DNA of 6,082 nucleotides, taken from NCBI GenBank assembly GCA_021789735.1, contig JAJYJB010000107.1, positions 1-6,082 on the forward strand, written 5' to 3'. Shown one piece after another: positions 1 to 5,127 of the stretch; position 1 is the stretch's first letter; each line of letters opens with the position of its first letter. A model generated the notes under the pieces. It made no database searches and was not told the DNA's origin. It saw only the letters and a program-made list of their open reading frames with translations. The translations under genes and the position numbers were made by a program. This stretch comes from Nitrospirota bacterium. GTDB taxonomy: Bacteria > Nitrospirota > Thermodesulfovibrionia > Thermodesulfovibrionales > JdFR-88.

Positions 1-44
1 AAATATCCGGATTGAAAAATTTTATTTTCCGGCTTTGTTGGCGT

Positions 45-182
45 TCAGGCGAACAGGGGCGAAAGAAGAAAAAGCAGGGTCGCGATCAGTGAAGGGAAAA
101 GCAGGGCCGCGGCAAGCAGGTTCTTTTCGTCCTCGGTCAAGTCACTAAGCTTTCCGACTTTCTTCCTGAGATCCACTTTCAT
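45..182 (-). CDS. 45-aa single-span membrane miniprotein, function unknown
   Basis: This small ORF has an ATG at 182-180 and a TGA at 47-45. A strong Shine-Dalgarno, GGAGGG (positions 193-188), lies 5 nt before the start, which is the main reason for calling it. The product has a charged, Lys/Asp/Glu-rich N-terminal half (residues 1-20, beginning MKVDLRKKVGKL) and a hydrophobic segment over about residues 22-45 that ends SPLFA. That is the layout of a single-pass inner-membrane protein, most simply with the basic N-terminus in the cytoplasm. There is no cysteine and no lipobox. The next gene upstream on the same strand is the exported paralog ending at 404, 221 bp away, so co-transcription is possible but not shown. 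I do not recognise the family. A toxin-like peptide, a small regulator or a subunit of a membrane complex are all possible. Confidence 0.6.
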   Translation of the reverse strand: MKVDLRKKVGKLSDLTEDEKNLLAAALLFPSLIATLLFLLSPLFA

Positions 183-403
183 GGGGACCCTCCAATACGT
201 CTTCACATCTTTTTATTTGGGAGGCGCGGTACGGCAGGGCTTTCCTGTTTTGCCCGGGTTGATGATAATTTCTGCCCAGGTTAAAGAAAATGCCTTCCGT
301 GCCGCGCCCTCCTCGTTCAAGGAAATTTTGTTTTGGATGTTTTTACTTTTTTACCGAAGCGGGCTTGGCTGCACTGCCTGACCCCGCTTTCCAGTGCCCG
401 CAG
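183..403. other. 221-bp intergenic stretch
   Basis: This spacer lies between the membrane miniprotein and the downstream exported-protein paralog. It contains the miniprotein's Shine-Dalgarno (188-193), the inverted repeat at 357-389 and an AT-rich patch around 326-352. The overlapping plus-strand reading frames have no ribosome-binding site and no recognisable product. I found no convincing promoter pair on the minus strand. Confidence 0.6.
357..389. repeat. Inverted repeat, hairpin downstream of the exported-protein paralog
   Basis: AAGCGGG (357-363) and CCCGCTT (383-389) form a perfect 7-bp stem. A smaller GGC/GCC pairing can form inside the loop. The repeat begins 15 nt past the stop codon of the minus-strand gene at 404-817, so it could protect the 3' end of the mRNA or act as a weak terminator. 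On the minus strand it is followed by CGG and then an A-run rather than a T-run, so it is not a classical intrinsic terminator for that gene. Confidence 0.45.
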
Positions 404-817
404 CTACTGGCATATGCAGTAATATGTGCTTCCTGCCGCGGTTCCCGGGGTCATGGTGGCGTGGGCGTCACAACTTGCCTTGCTATTTGCGCGGGCAACC
501 TCATCGCAAACCTGCTGGGCGGTGTCCTTGGATTCAGACTGGAAAGTCGAGGTATGGGTTCCCGAAAGCGTGGGCAGCCCGGTGGCGTTGCTCATGCCAG
601 GGCTCTGCTGTCCCGTCTGGCTCATACCGTCCTGCGCGTAAAGCGTGCCTCCGGCCAGGCTGCTCTGATGCATATATCCGCCGCCAGGGGTGTTGGATGT
701 GCCGCCGCCCGGCGTATTGTCCATCCCGCCCGAGTCGTCCTGCGCCATAGCCGCCGCCACACCAAAGAACAGGGCCAGCACGAATGCTAACAGCGTAATC
801 AGGGTAATTCTTTTCAT
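404..817 (-). CDS. Small exported four-cysteine protein, paralog A (unknown function)
   Basis: The product is 137 residues. I chose the internal ATG at 817-815 over the upstream in-frame ATG at 892. It follows an AAAGGAG Shine-Dalgarno shared exactly with the neighbouring paralog, and it puts a classical signal peptide at the N-terminus: MKR, then a hydrophobic core over about residues 4-20, then an AxA-type signal peptidase I site after residue 25 (AMA/QD). The mature chain has an NTPGGG motif twice (about residues 34-47). A Gly/Ser/Gln/Met-rich middle follows, then a C-terminal part with cysteines at 104, 116, 134 and 136 (the last two as YCIC). The even cysteine count suggests two disulfides in the periplasm or outside the cell. 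No cysteine follows the cleavage site, so this is not a lipoprotein. It is a tandem copy of the gene at 900-1325 and probably lies in the same transcript. I know no matching family. Confidence 0.75.
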   Translation of the reverse strand: MKRITLITLLAFVLALFFGVAAAMAQDDSGGMDNTPGGGTSNTPGGGYMHQSSLAGGTLYAQDGMSQTGQQSPGMSNATGLPTLSGTHTSTFQSESKDTAQQVCDEVARANSKASCDAHATMTPGTAAGSTYYCICQ

Positions 818-850
818 GGTTTTTCTTCTCTCCTTTGTTTTTTTGGGTTT

Positions 851-871
851 CCGCGGCAAAAAATACCGCGG
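851..871. repeat. CCGCGG inverted repeat between the paralogs
   Basis: CCGCGG at 851-856 and 866-871 can pair across a 9-nt A-rich loop (CAAAAAATA on the plus strand). It lies 28 nt past the stop of the promoter-proximal paralog (900-1325) and upstream of the Shine-Dalgarno of the distal one. Neither strand has a U-run after the stem, so it is more likely an mRNA stability or partial attenuation structure than a full terminator. It could set different expression levels for the two copies. Confidence 0.4.
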
Positions 872-899
872 GGAAAACTGATGCCCTCGCATCTATTTT

Positions 900-1325
900 T
901 TATTTACAGATGCAATAATACATATGCCTGGGCGGGACCCCGGGGGCAGTGCCCTGGGTGGTGACAGATGCCGCCGCGCAGTTTGCCTTGTTGTTGGCGC
1001 GCGCAACCTCATCACAAACCTGCTGGGCGCTTTCCATGGAGCCCGATTCGAAGGTAGAGGAGTAATCTCCCGAAAGGGTGGGCAACCCGGTGGCGTTGCT
1101 CATGCCAGGGTCCTGCTGTCCCGTCTGGCTCATACCGCCCTGCGCGTAAAGCGCGCCTCCGGCCAGGCTGCTCTGATGTTCATATCCGCCGCCTGGGGTG
1201 TTGGATGTGCCGCCGCCTGGCGTGTTGTCCATCCCGCCTGGATTATCCTGCGCCATAGCCGCCGCCACATCAAAGAACAGGGCCAGCACAAATGCTAACA
1301 GCGTAAACACGATAATTCTTTTCAT
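900..1325 (-). CDS. Small exported four-cysteine protein, paralog B (unknown function)
   Basis: The product is 141 residues, with its ATG at 1325-1323 behind the same AAAGGAG Shine-Dalgarno as its tandem partner. The signal peptide (about residues 1-25, ending AMA/QD) is nearly identical to that of paralog A. So are the NTPGGG pair and the Gly/Gln/Ser-rich middle. The C-terminal part has four cysteines (one in QQVCDE, one in KANC, and the closing YCICK). It also has a few extra residues, GVPPRH, before the final Cys-x-Cys, so this region differs in length between the copies. It is predicted to be exported by Sec, cleaved, and disulfide-bonded outside the cytoplasm. It is the first gene of a leftward unit from the promoter at 1494-1522. 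I do not recognise the family. Cell-envelope, adhesin-like or secreted-peptide roles would be guesses. Confidence 0.75.
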   Translation of the reverse strand: MKRIIVFTLLAFVLALFFDVAAAMAQDNPGGMDNTPGGGTSNTPGGGYEHQSSLAGGALYAQGGMSQTGQQDPGMSNATGLPTLSGDYSSTFESGSMESAQQVCDEVARANNKANCAAASVTTQGTAPGVPPRHMYYCICK

Positions 1326-1487
1326 GGTTTTTCTTCTCTCCTTTGCTTGTGTTTTGGACTTTGGTTTTTAAAACCGGGGCTTTTTGATTTGATTCTTTTG
1401 ATTTTTGATTTTCAGGAACGTCTTTCCGGAACGCCGCCTGACAGAACTTTTTCCCGCGAGGTTTTTTGAGTTTTGAGTTTGTCTCTT
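1326..1487 (-). promoter_or_regulatory. Long A-rich 5' leader of the exported-protein genes
   Basis: If transcription starts just downstream of the -10 box at 1494-1499, the leader is about 160 nt. It contains the shared AAAGGAG Shine-Dalgarno and a GGTTTT/AAAACC inverted repeat with a 1-nt centre (1363-1375). In plus-strand spelling it also has four copies of TTTGATT (starting at 1383, 1388, 1397 and 1404) and two adjacent copies of TTTTGAG (1464-1477). The transcript would therefore carry AAUCAAA and CUCAAAA repeats. These could be a protein-binding or RNA-processing region, or simple low-complexity sequence. I see no known riboswitch. Confidence 0.4.
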
Positions 1488-1493
1488 ATCCAA

Positions 1494-1522
1494 CTTTTAG
1501 CAAACGGATGGGGAGGTGTCAA
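1494..1522 (-). promoter_or_regulatory. Leftward sigma-70-like promoter for the exported-protein genes
   Basis: Read on the minus strand, TTGACA (1522-1517) is a perfect -35 box. It is followed after exactly 17 nt by TAAAAG (1499-1494), a 4-of-6 match to the -10 consensus that lacks the highly conserved final T. The -35 box coincides with the TGTCAA end of the candidate mobile-element segment. Without a mapped 5' end, its strength is uncertain. Confidence 0.5.
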
Positions 1523-1657
1523 GTCAATTTTACCGGCTTGGGAACACGCCCGGGACAATCCAAACAACTTAAAACTTTCCCCGGCCCAAACAACTTAAAA
1601 CTTCCCCGTTTACTGGGCGGGCAGGCCTGGCTGATGTAATGGCCAAATGCGTTGACA
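1517..1657. mobile_element. Possible IS21-like end fragment or MITE-like remnant
   Basis: The segment starts TGTCAA (1517-1522) and ends TTGACA (1652-1657), so its tips are inverted repeats of 6 bp. Similarity continues weakly inward (TGTCAA then a CA and TT in register). Just inside the left tip are two 18-bp direct repeats. IS21-family elements typically have TG...CA tips with several short direct repeats inside each end. The match is to that architecture and to a general impression of such ends, not to a named element. No transposase gene, helper ATPase gene or target-site duplication is visible (flanks ggggagg and gccaacc). The segment has no credible gene on either strand. The alternative is an ordinary divergent control region in which the TTGACA boxes are just promoter elements. 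Confidence 0.35.
1560..1603. repeat. Two 18-bp direct repeats in the divergent control region
   Basis: CCAAACAACTTAAAACTT occurs at 1560-1577 and again, identically, at 1586-1603, a 26-bp period. Both copies are followed by CCCC (after one extra T in the first copy). Each also holds an internal AACTT direct repeat. The pair lies between the two divergent promoters. It could be a pair of regulator-binding sites or the transposase-binding repeats of an element end. Confidence 0.85.
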
Positions 1658-1680
1658 GCCAACCCTCCCCTTGCTAGACT
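1652..1680 (+). promoter_or_regulatory. Rightward sigma-70-like promoter of the pdh operon
   Basis: A perfect -35 box, TTGACA (1652-1657), is followed after exactly 17 nt by TAGACT (1675-1680). TAGACT matches the -10 consensus at 4 of 6 positions, including the final T, and is preceded by TGC, giving an extended -10 (TGn). The predicted start site is near 1687, leaving a leader of about 97 nt before pdhA. The -35 is also the right tip of the candidate element at 1517-1657. Confidence 0.6.
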
Positions 1681-1686
1681 GCGTTT

Positions 1687-1783
1687 AGGAAAAATGAGTA
1701 GCGAGTGCACCCCGAAGCGCAAGTGAGCGAATATGACAGATCAAGGAATCCTTACATTCGATGCCCGGAGGGCATAAAAAGAC
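1687..1783 (+). promoter_or_regulatory. pdhA leader with two tiny upstream ORFs and a Shine-Dalgarno hairpin
   Basis: Three things stand out. First, ATG at 1694 opens a 10-codon ORF (MSSECTPKRK, stop 1724-1726) just behind AGGA. Second, ATG at 1733 opens a 14-codon ORF (MTDQGILTFDARRA, stop 1775-1777) ending 6 nt before the pdhA start, close enough for translational coupling. Third, ATGCCC (1761-1766) and GGGCAT (1770-1775) form a perfect 6-bp stem with a GGA loop. This stem buries half of the pdhA Shine-Dalgarno GGAGGG (1767-1772), which sits 11 nt from the ATG. Ribosomes finishing the second small ORF would melt this hairpin. Whether either small ORF is translated is unknown. Confidence 0.4.
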
Positions 1784-2845
1784 ATGCCCGAAAAAAGCAT
1801 TGCATCCTTCGACGTAAAACGTCTGGAAATCCTTGATGAAGAGGGCAACGCGGACAAGACCCTGATGCCCGGCCTTTCAGGCGGGGAGATAAAGCACATA
1901 TACGAAATGATGCTCCTGTCCAGGGCCTTCGATGAGCGGGCGCTGCAGTTGCAGAGGGAAGGAAGACTTGGCACTTACGCCTCTATCAGGGGACAGGAGG
2001 CGGCCCAGGTGGCAAGCGCCTTTGCCGCGGAGAAAACAGACTGGATATTCCCTTCCTTCAGGGAGACAGGCGTTCAGATAACCATGGGGTACCCATTATA
2101 TATGTTATTTCAATACTGGTCCGGCGATGAACGCGGGATGAAATGTCCGGGCGGTCTGAACGTGTTTCCCGTGTGCGTGCCCGTAGGCACCCATCTGCCT
2201 CATGCCGCGGGGGCGGCCATGGCCATGAAGATCAGGGGAGAAAAAAAAGCGGCCCTGGCCTACTTTGGCGACGGGGCCACTTCAAAGGGGGATTTCCACG
2301 AGGCGTTCAATCTTGCAGGGGTATTCAGGGCGCCGGCGGTTTTCATATGCCAGAACAACCAGTGGGCCATATCCGTGCCCCTTTCAAGACAGACCGCGGC
2401 CGGGACACTGGCCCAGAAGGCCCTGGCCTACGGGTTTACGGGCCTGCAGGTGGACGGCAACGATGTCTTTGCCGTCTACAAGGCCGCAAAGGAGGCCATA
2501 GAAAAGGCAAAAAGCGGCGGAGGGCCGTCTTTCATAGAATGTTTCACCTACCGCCTGTCGGACCACACCACTGCCGATGACTCCACGCGCTACCGCCCCG
2601 CGCAAGAGGTTGAAGAATGGAAGGGCCGGGACCCTGTTAAAAGACTGCGGCTTTACATGGAGAAAGAGGGTCTTTTAGGCGGCGAATTCCAGAAACAGAC
2701 GGAGGAGCAGGCGGAAAAGGCCATAGACGAGGCATACCACAAAATGGAAGAGATCGGGCCGCCACCGGCCAACGATATGTTCGCCTATACATTCGAGAAG
2801 CCTTCCCCCGGAGAGGCGCAGCAGATGAGGGAATTTTTAGGCTGA
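1784..2845 (+). CDS. pdhA: Pyruvate dehydrogenase E1 component, alpha subunit
   Basis: The product is 353 residues, normal for a two-chain (alpha2beta2) E1. With PdhB it binds thiamine diphosphate, decarboxylates a 2-oxoacid (probably pyruvate) and passes the acyl group to the lipoyl arm of E2 in the cytoplasm. The thiamine-diphosphate motif is clear: GDG at 162-164 and NN at 191-192 (GDGATSKGDF ... QNNQWAIS). The conserved active-site loop YRLSDHTTADDSTRYR is at about 256-271, with the family's catalytic histidine at 261. The N-terminus (SFDVKRLEILDEEG) looks like a complete family N-terminus, and the ATG follows GGAGGG, so this start is favoured. The gene is first in the operon and its stop overlaps the pdhB start by 1 nt. 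Branched-chain 2-oxoacid E1 alpha is closely related and cannot be fully excluded from sequence alone. Confidence 0.93.
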   Translation: MPEKSIASFDVKRLEILDEEGNADKTLMPGLSGGEIKHIYEMMLLSRAFDERALQLQREGRLGTYASIRGQEAAQVASAFAAEKTDWIFPSFRETGVQITMGYPLYMLFQYWSGDERGMKCPGGLNVFPVCVPVGTHLPHAAGAAMAMKIRGEKKAALAYFGDGATSKGDFHEAFNLAGVFRAPAVFICQNNQWAISVPLSRQTAAGTLAQKALAYGFTGLQVDGNDVFAVYKAAKEAIEKAKSGGGPSFIECFTYRLSDHTTADDSTRYRPAQEVEEWKGRDPVKRLRLYMEKEGLLGGEFQKQTEEQAEKAIDEAYHKMEEIGPPPANDMFAYTFEKPSPGEAQQMREFLG

Positions 2846-3807
2846 TGGCAGCGGTTAATATGGTCCAGGCCCTTAATATGGCCCTGCGCCAGGAAATGGA
2901 AAAGGACCCCTCGGTCGTCATCCTGGGCGAGGACGTAGGCAGGGACGGCGGGGTCTTCCGGGTCACGGAAGGTCTGTTCGAGAAGTTCGGGGGAGAGCGC
3001 ATAATGGACACCCCCCTTTCGGAAACGGGGATAGTAGGCGCGGCCATAGGCATGTCCGCCTGCGGTCTTCTGCCGGTGGTGGAGATACAGTTCATGGGGT
3101 TCATATACGGGGCCTTCGACCAGATAGTAAATCATGCCGCACGGCTGCGCAGCAGAAGCAGAGGCCGGTTCACCTGCCCTCTGGTTATAAGGACCCCTTA
3201 CGGCGCGGGAATAAAGGCCCTGGAGATCCATTCCGAAAGCACCGAAGCGCTTTTTGCGCACATCCAGGGTCTCAAGGTGGCCGTCCCGTCAGGCCCATAC
3301 GTGGCCAAGGGGCTTTTGCTTTCGGCCATACGGGATCCGGACCCGGTTATCTTTCTTGAGCCGGCAAGGCTTTACCGCATGATCAAGGAGGACGTCCCGG
3401 AGGAGCAATACACGATCCCGCTTGGCAGGGCGAGAAAGGCAAGGGAGGGCAAGGCCGTTACACTCATCTCCTGGGGGAGCATGCTCCAGCGCACCATGAA
3501 GGCGGCAAACGGTTTCGATGCCGATGTTATAGACCTGATGAGCCTGAGCCCGTGGGACGCGGAGATGGTCCTGAGCTCGGTCAGGAAGACGGGCCGGGCC
3601 GTTATCGTGCAGGAAGCGCCAAAGACCTGCGGGTTTGCCTCTGAGGTGGCGGCCACCATAGCTGAAGACGCCATCGCGTATCTCAGGGGCCCTGTTCTGC
3701 GGGTTGCGGCCTATGACGTGGTGCTCCCCTTTTCAAAGCTTGAGGACTATTACATGCCAGGCATTGAAAGAATTAAAAACAAAATAGAAGAAGCGATGAG
3801 GTATTGA
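2845..3807 (+). CDS. pdhB: Pyruvate dehydrogenase E1 component, beta subunit
   Basis: The product is 320 residues, close to the roughly 325 usual for bacterial E1 beta. It forms the other half of the thiamine-diphosphate site and the E2-docking surface. Visible family marks are LGEDVGRDGGVFRVTEGL (27-44), the LSETGIVGAAIG segment with the conserved glutamate at 60, and the IHSESTEALFAHIQGLKVAVPS stretch (128-149) with histidine 129. The C-terminal transketolase-like domain (about 195-320) contains ISWGSM and the IVQEAPKTCGFASEVAA segment. The ATG shares its A with the pdhA stop (TGATG), and no strong independent Shine-Dalgarno is obvious, which points to translational coupling and equal amounts of the two chains. 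Substrate identity carries the same pyruvate versus branched-chain uncertainty as the alpha chain. Confidence 0.93.
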   Translation: MAAVNMVQALNMALRQEMEKDPSVVILGEDVGRDGGVFRVTEGLFEKFGGERIMDTPLSETGIVGAAIGMSACGLLPVVEIQFMGFIYGAFDQIVNHAARLRSRSRGRFTCPLVIRTPYGAGIKALEIHSESTEALFAHIQGLKVAVPSGPYVAKGLLLSAIRDPDPVIFLEPARLYRMIKEDVPEEQYTIPLGRARKAREGKAVTLISWGSMLQRTMKAANGFDADVIDLMSLSPWDAEMVLSSVRKTGRAVIVQEAPKTCGFASEVAATIAEDAIAYLRGPVLRVAAYDVVLPFSKLEDYYMPGIERIKNKIEEAMRY

Positions 3808-3810
3808 AAT

Positions 3811-5127
3811 ATGCCATATGAATTCAAACTGCCAGACCTGGGAGAGGGAATAGCGGAAGCGGAGATCAGGAAATGGCTTGTAAAGGAAGGCGATACCATC
3901 TCCGAACACCAGAACGTGCTCGAGGTGGAAACGGACAAGGCGGTCGTAGAAATGCCTTCCCCCCAGGGCGGGAAGGTTGGCAGACTTTTAAAAGGAGAGG
4001 GTGAAACCGTAAGGGTGGGCGATGTCCTCATGACCATCGCTGCCAATGGAGAGGCATCCGCAGGGGAAAAGAAAAAGGCCCTGGAGGAAGAAGGAAACGG
4101 CGGGCCGGAGTTCCTTATGCCGGGGCAGATATCCCTGGAGCCTCCAGTCTATGAAGTTCATCCTGAAAAATCCGCCGCCCCTGCCAAGGAAAATGGAAAA
4201 AGGAAAAAATCCGTTACAGTGATAGGGGAGCTTCCGGAAAGCGAAGAAGAACCGCTGGCTGCCGCCCCGGCAGCCAGGCAGCTTGCAAAGGAAATGGGCG
4301 TCAGCGAGGCGGCGCTGCGAAATCTGAGGGGGAGCGGCCCTGGCGGCATTATCACCAAGGATGACGTGCTCAAGTTCTCCTCCAGAGAGATCTTCAAACA
4401 AAACGGAGACGAGTTCGGCCCCGTGGAACGCGTGCCTTTGCGGGGCATCAGAAGGGCCATTGCAAAAAAGCTTGTTGCCGCCCAGAGGAACACCGTATCG
4501 GTCACGGTCACCGAAGAGGCGGACGTGACGGAGCTGTGGGAGATAAGGGAAAGGGAAAAAACGGTCTTGAGGGAGCGCGGCGTGCATCTTACCTTCCTTC
4601 CCTTTTTCATCAAGGCCGCCCAGCACGCCATGAAGGAGCATCCGGTGCTGAACGCCTCTCTCCAGGGGCCGGAGGGCGAGGAAGAGTTGGTGATCAAAAA
4701 ATATGTGAACATGGGGATAGCCGTCGACACCACTGAGGGCCTGATGGTCCCCGTGATAAGAGACGTGGACAAAAAGACCATCGTTGAGCTCTCAACAGAA
4801 CTGGAAGAGCTGTCCGGGATGGCGAGGGAACGGAAAATAACCCTGGAGAGACTGCGGGGCAACAGCTTCACCATCACGAATTTCGGCCATTACGGAGGGC
4901 TTTTCGCGACCCCTGTCATCAATTCCCCCGATGTGGCGATACTGGGCACGGGCAGAATAACGGACAAACCCTGGGTGGTTGCAGGCCAGATAGAGGCCAG
5001 AAAGGTCCTGCCGCTTTCTCTTACCTTCGACCACAGGGTGGCGGACGGGGCGGAAGCCTCAAAATTTCTGGCAAGGATCGTCCGGTTCCTGGAAGACCCG
5101 GCGCTAATATTTGTTGAAAGCACTTAA
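3811..5127 (+). CDS. pdhC: Dihydrolipoamide acetyltransferase, E2 component of the dehydrogenase complex
   Basis: The product is 438 residues. It takes the acyl group from E1 on a swinging lipoyl arm and transfers it to CoA, and forms the core of the complex. It has one lipoyl domain at about 3-77, with the lipoylated lysine at 43 in VETDKAVVEMPSP. A charged, Glu/Lys-rich linker follows, unlike the Ala/Pro-rich linkers of many E2 proteins. The peripheral-subunit-binding domain is at about 152-188 (ARQLAKEMGVSEAALRNLRGSGPGG). The catalytic acyltransferase domain covers about 206-438, with the family motif FDHRVADG at 406-413 (catalytic His 408, Asp 412). The start is 3 nt after the pdhB stop, with GAGG about 10 nt upstream. 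The single lipoyl domain matches both pyruvate and branched-chain E2 enzymes. The gene's end overlaps the next gene by about 14 nt. Confidence 0.92.
   Translation: MPYEFKLPDLGEGIAEAEIRKWLVKEGDTISEHQNVLEVETDKAVVEMPSPQGGKVGRLLKGEGETVRVGDVLMTIAANGEASAGEKKKALEEEGNGGPEFLMPGQISLEPPVYEVHPEKSAAPAKENGKRKKSVTVIGELPESEEEPLAAAPAARQLAKEMGVSEAALRNLRGSGPGGIITKDDVLKFSSREIFKQNGDEFGPVERVPLRGIRRAIAKKLVAAQRNTVSVTVTEEADVTELWEIREREKTVLRERGVHLTFLPFFIKAAQHAMKEHPVLNASLQGPEGEEELVIKKYVNMGIAVDTTEGLMVPVIRDVDKKTIVELSTELEELSGMARERKITLERLRGNSFTITNFGHYGGLFATPVINSPDVAILGTGRITDKPWVVAGQIEARKVLPLSLTFDHRVADGAEASKFLARIVRFLEDPALIFVEST

Larger units (their letters stand above)
404..1345. repeat. Tandem gene duplication (404-837 and 900-1345)
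   Basis: The two minus-strand genes are direct repeats at DNA level. The strongest similarity covers the signal-peptide half and about 20 bp of upstream sequence: 818-837 and 1326-1345 are identical and include the Shine-Dalgarno. The first 86 codons differ at about 10 residues by eye, while the C-terminal third has diverged much more and copy B has a few extra residues. Because the upstream homology stops just beyond the ribosome-binding site, the duplication copied the gene and its translation signal but not a visible promoter. Confidence 0.85.

Noticed and set aside
7..32. CCGG...CCGG pairing past the stop of the 45-aa gene
   Set aside because: The stem is only about 5 bp with a long AT-rich interior, and no clear T-run follows on the minus strand, so a terminator call is not supported.
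818..892. Longer start (ATG at 892) for paralog A
   Set aside because: It would add 25 basic residues ahead of the signal peptide and read through the Shine-Dalgarno. Paralog B shows the shared start at the MKRI position.
290..1298. Plus-strand open frames at 290-790 and 924-1298 that resemble each other
   Set aside because: They lie opposite the duplicated exported-protein genes. Their mutual similarity is a by-product of the tandem duplication, and the minus-strand frames have signal peptides and Shine-Dalgarno sequences.
1560..1603. CRISPR-like reading of the repeated 18-mer
   Set aside because: There are only two units, separated by 8 bp, with no spacer-sized gap and no cas genes nearby.
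1519..1722. 67-residue minus-strand frame across the control region
   Set aside because: It spans both the repeat pair and the rightward promoter, has no convincing ribosome-binding site, and its composition looks like non-coding sequence.
4158..4877. 239-residue open frame on the minus strand, with another of 217 residues at 3988-4641
   Set aside because: Both are antisense to pdhC, whose lipoyl, binding and catalytic motifs are unmistakable. Their Ser/Pro/Phe-rich composition is typical of reverse frames of GC-rich genes, and no ribosome-binding site or family motif was seen.
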